The notes beneath the pieces are model-generated. The model did not search any database and was not told the origin of the DNA. It saw nothing but the letters and a program-made list of their open reading frames with translations. DNA of 64,000 nt, taken from the NCBI GenBank assembly GCA_903884235.1, contig CAISEB010000016.1, positions 62,001-126,000 of the forward strand, read 5' to 3'. Position numbers and translations under genes: made by a program. The first letter of the stretch is position 1; each line of letters opens with the position of its first letter. Of the stretch, positions 8,143 through 16,473 are shown piece by piece. The stretch is from an uncultured Pseudomonadota bacterium. GTDB taxonomy: Bacteria; Pseudomonadota; Gammaproteobacteria; Steroidobacterales; Steroidobacteraceae.

Positions 8143-8607
8143 TCAGCGCGCGAGCTTGGTGACTTTCTGCCACTGCGCCGCGGTCACCGGCGTGATCGAA
8201 AGACGATTGCCGCGACGGAGAATCAGCAGGTCGCTGAGCTTGTCCGCGTTGGCCTTCAGCATGTCGAGCGTGACGGGCGTCGCGAATTTCTCGACGAGCT
8301 CGACGTCCACCATGTACCAGGTCGGGTTCGCCGGATCGCTCTTCGGATCATGGTGATCGTGCGTCGGATCGAAGGCCGTCGGATCGGGATAGCCTTCCTT
8401 CACGATGCGCGCGATCCCGACGATGCCGGGGACCTCGCAGCTCGAGTGGTAGAAGAACGCGAGGTCCCCCTTCTTCATCTCGTCGCGGATCATGTTCCGC
8501 ACCTGGTAGTTGCGGACGCCGTCCCAGTGGGACCGCTTGCGCGGCGCCCGGGCCAGCGAGTCGATCGAGAAGACAGCCGGTTCGCTCTTCATCAGCCCGT
8601 ACTGCAT
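8143..8607 (-). CDS. EVE domain-containing protein
   Basis: 154-residue single-domain PUA-like (EVE) protein. The family binds modified bases in nucleic acids. The N-terminal MKSEPAVFSIDSL, HWDGVRNYQVRNMIRDEMKKGDLAFFYHS, CEVPGIVGIARIVKEGYPDPTAFD and C-terminal RRGNRLSITPVTAAQW blocks are all present. It lies downstream of 6S RNA on the same strand. In related bacteria this locus usually also holds the 5-formyltetrahydrofolate cyclo-ligase gene, which is absent here. The ATG at 8607 (MQYGLMKSEP) matches family N-termini; an upstream ATG adds nine unsupported residues. Confidence 0.93.
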   Translation of the reverse strand: MQYGLMKSEPAVFSIDSLARAPRKRSHWDGVRNYQVRNMIRDEMKKGDLAFFYHSSCEVPGIVGIARIVKEGYPDPTAFDPTHDHHDPKSDPANPTWYMVDVELVEKFATPVTLDMLKANADKLSDLLILRRGNRLSITPVTAAQWQKVTKLAR

Positions 8608-8666
8608 GGGGGCCCCGGATACGAAAACGCCCACCCCCGGGAAGGGGCGGGCGAGCGTGGAAAGGA

Positions 8667-8861
8667 AGTGGCGCCGTCCGCCTGTGCCGTCACAGATCGT
8701 TGCTCCCGAGCCAGAGCAACAAGTGGGGCGTGCTGCCGCACCTTAAGGCTTTCCGCTCGAAGGCGGACTTGCACAAGGGTGCTGCAAGCACAGTGCCCCG
8801 GGGGTTTACACATTAGGGTCGGGAGGTCTTGACCCATGTCGAACACCGCAGGCGGCGCCGA
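8667..8861 (-). ncRNA. ssrS: 6S RNA
   Basis: 6S RNA binds sigma-70 RNA polymerase holoenzyme as a promoter mimic. The region lies directly downstream of zapA on the same strand, the conserved gammaproteobacterial location of ssrS. On the minus strand the ends pair as a closing stem GGCGCCG/CGGCGCC (8853-8859 with 8670-8676). The interior contains the 6S hallmark AAGCCTTAA followed by a GTGCGGC-type segment. Inner helix partners include GTCCGCC and GGCGGAC. The span of about 195 nt compares with 184 in E. coli. Exact ends are approximate. It was not checked with a covariance model. Confidence 0.72.
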
Positions 8862-8948
8862 CCACAGACTACCGCATCGCGCGCAGCAGGCAACAGTGCA
8901 TAGATCACCGATGGGCGGGGCCCCGCCGTGGCACGGATCGTGCCGACC

Positions 8949-9266
8949 TCAGAGGTCGAGCTGCTGGCCGCGCTCGAGCGAGGATTCGACCCGCTCGCGC
9001 AGCGAGCGGAGCCGGTGCACGACGTCGGTGTCGAGCGACGTGTCGCGCGAGCGCGCCTTCAGCAACTCGTTGGCCATGTTCAGGGCCGCCATGACCGCGA
9101 TCCGGTCGAGGCCGATGACCTTGCCGCTGTCGCGGATCTTGCGCATCTCGTTGTTGAGGTGCTCGGCGGAGTCGAGCAGCGCGGCGCGTTCGTCCGGGGC
9201 GCAGGAGAACTGGTAGTCCTTCTCGAGGATGCGCACGCTGACCCGGGAATAGGGGGTATCGCTCAT
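8949..9266 (-). CDS. zapA: Cell division protein ZapA
   Basis: FtsZ-ring-associated protein of 105 residues. The N-terminal globular part carries VSVRILEKDYQFSCAPDERAALLDSAEHLN. A C-terminal coiled coil contains IAVMAALNMANELL and the heptad-like tail RLRSLRERVESSLERGQQ. The ATG overlaps the stop of the upstream ZapB-like gene (ATGA), so the two are translationally coupled. 6S RNA follows downstream. Confidence 0.93.
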   Translation of the reverse strand: MSDTPYSRVSVRILEKDYQFSCAPDERAALLDSAEHLNNEMRKIRDSGKVIGLDRIAVMAALNMANELLKARSRDTSLDTDVVHRLRSLRERVESSLERGQQLDL

Positions 9267-9496
9267 GCGCCGTGCTCCATGGACTTCAGGCGGCCGATCA
9301 TCGCCTCGACGCGCGCGCGGACCTGTTCGTTCTTCTGCAGGAGAGCCGAGCGTTCCGCCGACAGGCTGTCCTGGCGGGTCTTCAGCGAGCGGTTCTCTTC
9401 CTTGAGGTGCTCGACGGTCGCCATGAGCTCGTCGAGGCGCTTTTCAAGCCTCTTGAGCTCCAATTCGACGGCCGAGCGTGGCGAGGATTCAGTCAT
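9263..9496 (-). CDS. ZapB-like coiled-coil protein (TIGR02449 family)
   Basis: 77 residues, predicted to be almost entirely one coiled coil (about residues 10-70: ELKRLEKRLDELMATVEHLKEEN and similar heptads). It matches the small family found immediately upstream of zapA in Pseudomonas and Xanthomonas relatives and usually described as ZapB-like. It probably acts in divisome organisation with ZapA. The ATG at 9496 is used; the open frame further upstream runs into the divergent ygfB leader. The overlap with zapA indicates an operon. Confidence 0.85.
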   Translation of the reverse strand: MTESSPRSAVELELKRLEKRLDELMATVEHLKEENRSLKTRQDSLSAERSALLQKNEQVRARVEAMIGRLKSMEHGA

Positions 9497-9554
9497 GCGC
9501 GCACTATAGGCGCGGCCCGTCCCGTGGGTCAACGCGGTAGAATCCCACTCCAAG

Positions 9555-10100
9555 ATGCAGACCGTCACCTACGACGAACTCGATTCCACCCTCGCCGAAT
9601 GCGAGGCCACCGTGGCCGCAGCCGAGGCCCACGGCTCGTTGTGCGGTGCGCTCGCTGCCATCCCGGGCTACTCGGCCGAGGACTGGATCGGCGACCTGCT
9701 GGTCAATGCCGGCGCCGAGGCGGAACCCAGGGCGCGCGAGCTCCTGACGACGCTCTACGGGGAAACGCACGCCGCGCTCGCCTCGGGGCTCATGGAACTC
9801 GAGCCGCTGCTGCCGCCCGACGACATCCCGCTCGACCAGCGCACAACCGCGCTCGCGGACTGGTGCAACGGGTTCCTGTTCGGACTCGGCGGCGGCCTGC
9901 CCCAGGCCGGCGGCTGGCCGGACTCGGTCCAGGAAGTCGTCACCGATTTCAGCGAGATCGGTCGCGCGTCGGTCGGCGACGAGGAGACCGAGGAGACCAA
10001 CGAGGTCGCCTACGTGGAACTCTTCGAATACCTGCGGGCCAGCGCCCAGCTCGCCTACGACGACCTCGTCGAGCATCGGGCCCAGGGGGGCGCGCCTTGA
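9555..10100 (+). CDS. ygfB: YgfB/UPF0149 family protein
   Basis: 181 residues, recognised from the N-terminal EAHGSLCGALAA, the central LADWCNGFLFGLG motif and the acidic C-terminal EVAYVELFEYLRASAQLAYDDL block. YgfB of Pseudomonas aeruginosa has been described as a modulator of AmpR/TpgA expression and beta-lactam resistance; its role here is unknown. It is the first gene of a tightly packed run ygfB-pepP-ubiH-ubiI-membrane protein, the same order as in Pseudomonas and E. coli relatives. Its TGA overlaps the TTG start of pepP. Confidence 0.93.
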   Translation: MQTVTYDELDSTLAECEATVAAAEAHGSLCGALAAIPGYSAEDWIGDLLVNAGAEAEPRARELLTTLYGETHAALASGLMELEPLLPPDDIPLDQRTTALADWCNGFLFGLGGGLPQAGGWPDSVQEVVTDFSEIGRASVGDEETEETNEVAYVELFEYLRASAQLAYDDLVEHRAQGGAP

Positions 10101-11437
10101 AGCGAGACGAGTTCGCGCGCCGCCGCCGCCAGCTGATGCGCATGATGGGCAAGGACGCGATCGCGATCCTGCCGGCCGCCCCGGTACGGCGCCGCAACGG
10201 CGACACCGACTACCCCTACCGCCAGGACAGCGACTTCCATTTCCTCACCGGCTTCCCGGAGCCGGAGGCCGTCGCGGTGCTGATCCCGCAGCGTGCGGAG
10301 GGAGACTACGTCATCTTCTGTCGCGACCGCGACCCGTTGCGCGAGCTGTGGGACGGCGCGCGGGCGGGCACCGATGGCGCCGTGGAGCGCTACGGCGCCT
10401 CGGACGCGTTCCCGATCGGCGACATCGACGAAATCCTCCCCGGCCTGCTCGAGAGCCGCGCGCGGGTCTATCACACGATGGGCCTGCACCCCGAGTTCGA
10501 CCAGCGCGTGATCGGCTGGGTCAACGGCCTGCGGGCCCAGGCCAAGCACGGGCTGCACACGCCGCAGGAGTTCGTCGCGCTCGACCACCTGCTCCACGAC
10601 ATGCGGCTCTACAAGAGCCGGGCCGAGCTCGCCACGATGCGTCGCTCGGCGGCGATCGCGGTCGAGGCGCACCGCCGCGCGATGCGGCTTGCGGCACCCG
10701 GGGTCATGGAATACGAGCTCGCCGCGGAGTTCATGCATGAGTTCCACCGGCACCACGCCGAGATCGCCTACGAGCCGATCGTCGGCGGCGGCCGGAACGG
10801 TTGCATCCTCCACTACCGCGAGAACGCGGCGCCGCTCCTCGACGGGGACCTCGTGCTGATCGACGCCGGCTGCGAGCTCGATGGCTACGCCTCGGACATC
10901 ACGCGGACGTTCCCGGTCAATGGCCGCTACAGCCCGGCGCAGCGCGCCCTGTACGAGGTCGTCCTCGAGGCGCACGGCGCCGCGATCCAGGCGTGCGTCC
11001 CGGGCAACCACTGGAACGACCCGCACGATGCCGCGGTCCGCACGATCACCCAGGGGCTCGTGTCGCTGGGGCTGCTGAAGGGCAAGGTCGCGAAGCTGAT
11101 CAAGGACGCGGCGTACCGGGATTTCTTCATGCACCGGACAGGGCATTGGCTCGGCCTCGACGTGCACGATGTCGGTGACTACAAGGTCGGCGACGCCTGG
11201 CGGGTGCTGGAGCCCGGCATGGTGCTGACCGTCGAGCCCGGCATCTACGTGGCCCCCGGCAACCGCAAGGTCGCCAAGGAGTTCCGGGGCATCGGCATCC
11301 GCATCGAGGACGATGTCGCCGTGACGCGAGGCGCGGCCGACGTGCTCACCGACGCGCTGATTCGCCACCCGGACGACATCGAGGCCTTCATGGCCGCATC
11401 GAGGGCCGCGGAGCCGCGCCGGAGCCGCCACGCATGA
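10097..11437 (+). CDS. pepP: Xaa-Pro aminopeptidase (aminopeptidase P)
   Basis: Mn-dependent peptidase that removes N-terminal residues linked to proline. About 446 residues (441 in E. coli). The N-terminal domain has DTDYPYRQDSDFHFLTGFPEPEAV. The pita-bread domain has the metal ligands in VLIDAGCELDGYASDITRTFP (two Asp), THWLGLDVHDVG-like GHWLGLDVHDVG (His), MVLTVEPGIYV (Glu) and GIRIEDD (Glu). The TTG at 10097, overlapping the ygfB stop, is chosen because AGGGGGG lies 6 nt upstream and LKRDEFARRRRQL aligns with the E. coli N-terminus. The frame is open far upstream, but that part lies antisense to other genes. Confidence 0.93.
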   Translation: MKRDEFARRRRQLMRMMGKDAIAILPAAPVRRRNGDTDYPYRQDSDFHFLTGFPEPEAVAVLIPQRAEGDYVIFCRDRDPLRELWDGARAGTDGAVERYGASDAFPIGDIDEILPGLLESRARVYHTMGLHPEFDQRVIGWVNGLRAQAKHGLHTPQEFVALDHLLHDMRLYKSRAELATMRRSAAIAVEAHRRAMRLAAPGVMEYELAAEFMHEFHRHHAEIAYEPIVGGGRNGCILHYRENAAPLLDGDLVLIDAGCELDGYASDITRTFPVNGRYSPAQRALYEVVLEAHGAAIQACVPGNHWNDPHDAAVRTITQGLVSLGLLKGKVAKLIKDAAYRDFFMHRTGHWLGLDVHDVGDYKVGDAWRVLEPGMVLTVEPGIYVAPGNRKVAKEFRGIGIRIEDDVAVTRGAADVLTDALIRHPDDIEAFMAASRAAEPRRSRHA

Positions 11438-12669
11438 GCGCCGCGGCGCCGGCCACCGTGGCGGACGTCGCGATCGTCGGCGGCGGCATGGTCGGGGCGA
11501 GCCTGGCGCTCGCGCTGTCCGCCCTGCCCCTCGAGGTCGTGGTCGTCGAGGCGACGCCGCCGGAGGATGGTGCGCAGCCGAGCTTCGACACCCGCACGAC
11601 GGCGCTGTCGAACGGCACGCGCCGGATCTTCGAGGGACTCGGGGTCTGGGACGAGATCGTCCGCGAGGCGACGCCGATCCGGCGCATCCACGTCTCCGAT
11701 CGGGGTCGATTCGGGTCCGCCGTCGTCGATGCGGCGGAGCAGGGGATCCCCGCGCTCGGCTACGTCGTCGAGAACCGCGTGGTGGGCCGTGCGCTGTGGC
11801 GCCGGCTGCGGCTGTGTCCGCGCATCCGCCTCGTGTCGCCCGCGACCGTGACCGCGGCCCGGGTCACCGACGCGGCGGTCCACCTCGACCTCGACGGTGC
11901 CGACGCCCTCGTCGCGCGTCTCGCAGTCGCGGCCGACGGCGCCGGCTCGCTCGTGCGCGAGGCGGCGGGTGTCGCCGCCGAACGCTGGGACTACGACCAG
12001 ACCGCCGTGATCTGCCAGGTCACGCCCGACCGCTTTCACGACCACGTCGCCTACGAACGCTTCACGCCGAGCGGGCCGATCGCCGTGCTGCCGGCCCCCG
12101 ACGGGCGCGTCGGCCTCGTCTGGACGCTCTCGCCCGGTGAGGCCGCGCGCGTGATGGCGCTGGCGGACGCGCCGTTCCTCGCGGAGCTCCAGGCCGCCTT
12201 CGGCTGGCGCCTCGGTCGCTTGCGGGCCGTGGCGCGACGGGTCGCCTATCCGCTTGCGCTGACGCGCGCGGCCTCCTCCTCGGCCCCCCGCACGGCGATC
12301 ATCGGTGCGGCCGCGCAGGGCATGCACCCGATTGCGGGTCAGGGCTTCAACCTCGGGCTGCGCGATGCGGCGACGCTCGCCGAGGTCCTGGCCGATGCGC
12401 AGGGCGAGGACCCGGGCGGCGCCGCGCTGCTCGAGCGCTACGCCGAGTGGCGGCGCATGGACCGGCGCGCACTCATCGCGTTCACGGACGGCCTCGTGCG
12501 GCTGTTCGGGATTCCGTGGGAGCCGGTGAAGCGCGCACGCGGTCTAGGCCTCGTGCTGTTCGATCTCAGTCCGCCGGCGAAGTCGGCGCTGTCCAGGCTG
12601 TCGCTCGGCTTTGCCGGTCGACTGCCGCGGCTCGCACGGGGGTTGCCGCTGGTGGGTCCCGTGTCATGA
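11434..12669 (+). CDS. ubiH: FAD-dependent 2-octaprenyl-6-methoxyphenol hydroxylase
   Basis: Flavin monooxygenase of aerobic ubiquinone synthesis (C1 hydroxylation), 411 residues. The N-terminal Rossmann motif is VAIVGGGMVGASLALAL, the DG motif is VAADGAGSLVREAAG, and the second FAD motif is GAAAQGMHPIAGQGFNLGLRDAATLAE. The stretch IHVSDRGRFGSAVVDAAEQG...LGYVVENR is characteristic of UbiH rather than UbiI/UbiF. It overlaps pepP by ATGA and the next hydroxylase gene by ATGA, so the three are translationally coupled. Confidence 0.92.
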   Translation: MSAAAPATVADVAIVGGGMVGASLALALSALPLEVVVVEATPPEDGAQPSFDTRTTALSNGTRRIFEGLGVWDEIVREATPIRRIHVSDRGRFGSAVVDAAEQGIPALGYVVENRVVGRALWRRLRLCPRIRLVSPATVTAARVTDAAVHLDLDGADALVARLAVAADGAGSLVREAAGVAAERWDYDQTAVICQVTPDRFHDHVAYERFTPSGPIAVLPAPDGRVGLVWTLSPGEAARVMALADAPFLAELQAAFGWRLGRLRAVARRVAYPLALTRAASSSAPRTAIIGAAAQGMHPIAGQGFNLGLRDAATLAEVLADAQGEDPGGAALLERYAEWRRMDRRALIAFTDGLVRLFGIPWEPVKRARGLGLVLFDLSPPAKSALSRLSLGFAGRLPRLARGLPLVGPVS

Positions 12670-13862
12670 GTCCGAAGCGCGACTACGACGTCCTCATCGC
12701 CGGCGCCGGCATGGTCGGCGCCGGCCTCGCCGCCTGCCTCGCGACCGGCGAGGTGACACGGCGCCTGCGCATCGCGCTCGTCGATCCGAACCCCGCGCTG
12801 CCGCCGCTGGCTGGAGAGCCGCTCGACCTGCGGGTCTCCGCCGTGTCCCGCGCCGGCGAGCGACTGCTGCGCGCGACCGGCGCCTGGCCGCTGCTCGAAC
12901 CGCGCGGTCCGTGTGCCTACGAGCGCATGGTGATCTGGGATGGCGCCGCGGCGCCCGGTGGGCCGGACACGCTGGTGTTCGACGCCGCCGAGGTCGGCGA
13001 ACCGAACCTCGGGCACATCGTCGAGAATCGCGCGATCGCCGCCGCCCTCGTCGAGCGTGCGGTCGCGGCGGGTGTGACGCTCGTGCGCGGATCCGTCACC
13101 GCGCTCACGCTCGGTCGTGATGTCGCGACCGCGACACTCGCCGGGCGCGAGGTCCCGGTCGGGCTCGTGGTCGCGGCCGACGGCGCCGATTCGCCGCTGC
13201 GTCGGCTCGCGGGCCTCGGCGGCGACCTGCTCGCTTATCCGCAGGAGGCGATCGTATGCCACCTGTCGGCGGCCCAGCCGCACCACGGCACCGCCCACCA
13301 GCACTTCCTCGACGAGGGTCCGCTCGCGCTGCTGCCGCTGGCGGACGGGCGCGTCTCGATGGTCTGGTCGACGACGCCCACAGCCGCCGAGGCGCTGGTC
13401 GCGCTCGACGACGCGGCATTCGCCCAGGCGGTGACGCGGGCCAGCGATGGCGTGCTCGGCGCGCTCGCCCCGACCACGCCGCGACTGAAGTTCCCGCTGC
13501 GACGCTTCAACGCCGCGACGTACTCGGCCGCGCGCTTCGCGCTCGTGGGCGATGCCGCGCACACCGTGCACCCGCTCGCCGGGCAGGGCGTCAACCAGGG
13601 CTTCCTCGATGCCACCGCGCTCGCGGCCGAGCTCGGTGGCGCGCTCGCCCGCGGCGGTGATCCCGGTGATCCGGGCCCCCTCGGGCGCTACGCGCGTGCG
13701 CGCCGCGCCGACAACGCGCTGATGGGCGCGGCGCTCGATGGCATCTACCGCGCCTTCACCGATGCGCGGCCGGCCGTCATGATGGGCCGGCGCACGGCAC
13801 TGCGGCTCGCCAACCACGCCGGTCCCCTCAAGCAGTTGCTGGTCAGCCGGGCGCTCGGCTGA
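12666..13862 (+). CDS. ubiI: FAD-dependent ubiquinone hydroxylase (UbiI/VisC family)
   Basis: Second class A flavin monooxygenase of the ubiquinone pathway, 398 residues, paralogous to the preceding gene. Motifs are VLIAGAGMVGAGLAACL, VVAADGADSPLRRLAG and FALVGDAAHTVHPLAGQGVNQGFLDATALA. Its position directly after ubiH is that of visC/ubiI (C5 hydroxylase) in E. coli. A UbiI/UbiL-type assignment is therefore most likely, since C6 hydroxylation is covered by coq7 in this window. ATGA overlaps link it to ubiH upstream, and TGATG links it to the membrane protein gene downstream. Confidence 0.88.
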   Translation: MSPKRDYDVLIAGAGMVGAGLAACLATGEVTRRLRIALVDPNPALPPLAGEPLDLRVSAVSRAGERLLRATGAWPLLEPRGPCAYERMVIWDGAAAPGGPDTLVFDAAEVGEPNLGHIVENRAIAAALVERAVAAGVTLVRGSVTALTLGRDVATATLAGREVPVGLVVAADGADSPLRRLAGLGGDLLAYPQEAIVCHLSAAQPHHGTAHQHFLDEGPLALLPLADGRVSMVWSTTPTAAEALVALDDAAFAQAVTRASDGVLGALAPTTPRLKFPLRRFNAATYSAARFALVGDAAHTVHPLAGQGVNQGFLDATALAAELGGALARGGDPGDPGPLGRYARARRADNALMGAALDGIYRAFTDARPAVMMGRRTALRLANHAGPLKQLLVSRALG

Positions 13863-14401
13863 TGGGCGCCGCGGCGGTCCTCCCGCGCGCGCTCGCCGCC
13901 GGCGCCGCGGCAGGCCTCGTGGCCGGCGCCGTCGCGGTCGTGCCGGCGCTCGGCATCGCGGGGGACACCCGCCTCGCCGACTACGCGGCGCTCCTCGTCG
14001 TGATGCTCGGCACGCTGGGTGGACTGCGGTCCGTCGTCGATGCGCGGCCGGCCGCGTCGTTCGCGGACCGGCTCGCGGCGATGTCCGCCAGCGCCGCGTC
14101 CGCGAGCGCCGTGCTCGCGATCGCGCTGTGGAAGCTGTATGCGGCCTGGCGCCCGGCGCTGCTCGAGATGCGCTACCGGTCCGTCGTCGAGGCCGCCACC
14201 CGGCGCAGCGACCCTGCGCTCGTCCAGGCCGCGCTCGCCGATCTCGTGGCGCGCAGGGCCCAGTATCTCGATCCGCTGTTCCAGGCGCTGTCCGGGGCCG
14301 TCACGGCGCTCTTCTTCGCGATCCTGGTCGGGGGTTATGCCGTGTTCCGCTGGCGTGTCGCGGCGCGGATTGCCGCGGCGCGAGCCCCACGGCCCCGCTA
14401 G
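13862..14401 (+). CDS. Membrane protein of unknown function at the end of the pepP-ubi operon
   Basis: 179 residues, not recognised beyond being a small integral membrane protein. Hydrophobic segments lie at about residues 8-32, 40-58, 76-95 and 138-163. Between the third and fourth is a charged Arg/Glu-rich helix region (WKLYAAWRPALLEMRYRSVVEAATRR and following). The C-terminus is basic. Its ATG overlaps the stop of ubiI (TGATG), so it is probably made with the ubiquinone hydroxylases. A scaffold or membrane-organising role is speculation. Its stop overlaps the end of the convergent pterin dehydratase gene by 4 bp. Confidence 0.75.
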   Translation: MGAAAVLPRALAAGAAAGLVAGAVAVVPALGIAGDTRLADYAALLVVMLGTLGGLRSVVDARPAASFADRLAAMSASAASASAVLAIALWKLYAAWRPALLEMRYRSVVEAATRRSDPALVQAALADLVARRAQYLDPLFQALSGAVTALFFAILVGGYAVFRWRVAARIAAARAPRPR

Positions 14402-14730
14402 AGGCGATCGATCTTCGCGGCGCAGATGAAGTCGTTCTCCGACAGCCCGCGGATCGCGTGCGTCGTATACCGCACCCGGCAGTAGTCATAGCCGAGCTCG
14501 AGGTCCGGGTGGTGGTCCTCGGCGTTCGCGATGTGGGCGAGCGCGTTGACGAAGCTCATGACGCGGAAGAAGTTCGTGAACCGGTAGTCGCGCGAGATGT
14601 GGCGCGCATCCGCATCAAGGCGCCAGGCCGGATCGAGCGCCGCGAGCGCCCGGCGTGCCGCGGCCTCGTCGAGCGGCTCGACCCCGCCCTCGCACGGCAC
14701 ACAGCGCCGATCCGCCAGCGGCGTGCTCAC
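14398..14730 (-). CDS. phhB: 4a-hydroxytetrahydrobiopterin dehydratase (pterin-4a-carbinolamine dehydratase)
   Basis: 110-residue PCD/DCoH family enzyme that recycles 4a-hydroxy-tetrahydropterin. It shows [51 protein letters not shown], which includes the catalytic His-His-Pro and the later His of the family active site. The GTG start overlaps the ispG stop (GTGA), so it is translated from the ispG message. No aromatic amino acid hydroxylase lies in the window, so its hydroxylase partner is elsewhere or it serves molybdopterin or another role. Confidence 0.9.
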   Translation of the reverse strand: MSTPLADRRCVPCEGGVEPLDEAAARRALAALDPAWRLDADARHISRDYRFTNFFRVMSFVNALAHIANAEDHHPDLELGYDYCRVRYTTHAIRGLSENDFICAAKIDRL

Positions 14731-15956
14731 GGTGCCTCGCGGCGCGCGAAGTGGCGTGCGACGTAGGCCTCGACGACGTCCTGGAACTCCTCGGCGATCC
14801 GCTCGCCCTTCAGGGTCACGGTCTTCTCGCCGTCCTCGTAGACCGGGGCGACCGGGCGCTCGCCGGTGCCCGGCAGGCTGATGCCGATGTTCGCGTGCTT
14901 GCTCTCGCCGGGGCCGTTGACGACGCAGCCCATCACGGCAACCGTCATTGCCTCGACGCCCTCATGGGCCTGGCGCCACACGGGCATGCGTTCGCGCAGA
15001 TGCGACTGGATGCGCTGGGCGAGCTCCTGGAAGTAGGTGCTCGTCGTGCGGCCGCAGCCGGGGCAGGCGATGACCATCGGCGTGAACGCCCTGAGGCCCA
15101 TCGTCTGCAGGAGCTCCTGCGCGACCAGGACCTCGCGCGTGCGATCGCCACCCGGTTCCGGGGTCAGCGACACCCGCACGGTGTCGCCGATGCCCTGCTG
15201 CAGGAGCACCCCCATCGCGGCGGCGGAGGCGACGACGCCCTTCGTGCCCATGCCGGCCTCGGTGAGCCCGAGGTGCAGGGGGTAGTCGCAGCGTTGGGCG
15301 AGGTTCGTGTAGATCGAGACCAGGTCCTGCACGCCGCTGACCTTCGCGGACAGGATGATCCGGTCGTGCGGCATGCCGATCGACTCGGCACGGCTCGCGC
15401 CCTCGAGCGCGGACACGACCGTCGCCTCGCGCACGACGTCCATGACGTCCCACGGCTGGCTGCGTGCGGAGTTCTCGTCCATCAGGCGGGTGAGGAGGTC
15501 CTGGTCGAGGCTGCCCCAGTTGACGCCGATGCGCACCGGCTTCTCGAAGCGGCAGGCGATCTCGATCATCTCGGCGAACTGCGGGTCGCGCTTCGAGCCG
15601 CGTCCGACGTTGCCCGGGTTGATACGCAGCTTCGAGAGGGCCTCGGCGCAGGCCGGTTCGTCCTTCAGCAGCTTGTGGCCGTTGAAGTGGAAGTCGCCGA
15701 CCAGCGGCACGGCGATGCCCGCGCGGTCGAGCGCGTCGCGGATCCGCGGGACCGCGGCGGCGGCTTCCTTCTCGTTGACCGTGACCCGCACGAGCTCGGA
15801 TCCGGCGCGGGCGAGCGAGGTGACCTGGGCGACGGTTCCGGCGATGTCGGCGGTGTCGGTGTTGGTCATCGACTGGACGACGATCGGGGCGGCACCCCCG
15901 ACCGTGACGGAACCGACGATGACGGGGACGGAGCGGCGACGGACGGGAAGCGGCAT
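14727..15956 (-). CDS. ispG: 4-hydroxy-3-methylbut-2-enyl-diphosphate synthase (IspG/GcpE)
   Basis: Fe-S enzyme of the MEP isoprenoid pathway converting MEcPP to HMBPP. 409 residues, the usual length of the short bacterial form. The cluster cysteines are in [16 protein letters not shown] (two Cys) and [14 protein letters not shown] (third Cys), with [12 protein letters not shown] and [14 protein letters not shown] also characteristic. The ATG at 15956 (MPLPVRRRS) is chosen, with GAGG 7 nt upstream. It is co-transcribed with phhB and supplies precursors to the ubiquinone pathway, whose genes lie next to it. Confidence 0.96.
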   Translation of the reverse strand: MPLPVRRRSVPVIVGSVTVGGAAPIVVQSMTNTDTADIAGTVAQVTSLARAGSELVRVTVNEKEAAAAVPRIRDALDRAGIAVPLVGDFHFNGHKLLKDEPACAEALSKLRINPGNVGRGSKRDPQFAEMIEIACRFEKPVRIGVNWGSLDQDLLTRLMDENSARSQPWDVMDVVREATVVSALEGASRAESIGMPHDRIILSAKVSGVQDLVSIYTNLAQRCDYPLHLGLTEAGMGTKGVVASAAAMGVLLQQGIGDTVRVSLTPEPGGDRTREVLVAQELLQTMGLRAFTPMVIACPGCGRTTSTYFQELAQRIQSHLRERMPVWRQAHEGVEAMTVAVMGCVVNGPGESKHANIGISLPGTGERPVAPVYEDGEKTVTLKGERIAEEFQDVVEAYVARHFARREAP

Positions 15957-16424
15957 GGGCGGGCCTCGACGGATACCTCGCCATCTTATCGCGGGCTCCG
16001 GCACGTGGCGGGTCGTCGGCGAGCCGGCTCGACCCATCATCGCCGGCGCGTCCCTAATAGTGTGTGCCCCGGCGGCTCGACGGGCGTTGCTAAATCGCAA
16101 CATTTGGCCTTCGCCGGCGCCTTGCGGACGACGCGGCGATGGGCCGGCCGGGCGCTCGGGCCGTGCGTTGCCACATCCCGCGCGGCAGGCGCCCGCATTG
16201 CCCGCGCAACCGAATCGCGGCGGATTGAACGCCCAAGTAGCCGGTGCCGGGCGCCGAACGTCCGCTCGCCCGGCATCCAGGCCCCTGAAATGCGAGTCAT
16301 TCTTACCAGCCTTTTACTTTCAGGGGTTTACGATCGGGCGGCCGTTCCGTGGGGCAGATTGATCGGAGCTCCGATGCCAGTCCCGGCGGCGGGCGTCGCC
16401 GAGGGCTCGGCGCGTGTCGTTAAT
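15957..16424. other. Intergenic region upstream of ispG and the sulfotransferase gene
   Basis: About 470 bp before the sulfotransferase promoter, with no convincing gene. A minus-strand frame at 16037-16300 is Arg/Ala/Pro-rich and looks like noise. Only a small 5-bp inverted repeat (GTTGC-N6-GCAAC, 16086-16101) and an AT-rich patch at 16300-16335 stand out. Confidence 0.4.
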
Positions 16425-16453
16425 TTGACAATCAAGGCCCCGGAGGGTCTAAA
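16425..16453 (+). promoter_or_regulatory. Sigma-70 promoter of the TPR-sulfotransferase gene
   Basis: Consensus -35 TTGACA (16425-16430), a 17-bp spacer and -10 TCTAAA (16448-16453). The predicted transcription start near 16460 leaves only about 14-20 nt of leader before the GTG start. Confidence 0.7.
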
Positions 16454-16473
16454 TTCCCGCACGCGCGACTAGG

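Noticed and set aside
9272-10096. N-terminal extension of the pepP frame
   Set aside because: Runs antisense to the ZapB-like gene and out of frame with ygfB. PepP homology begins at the TTG at 10097, which has a good Shine-Dalgarno.
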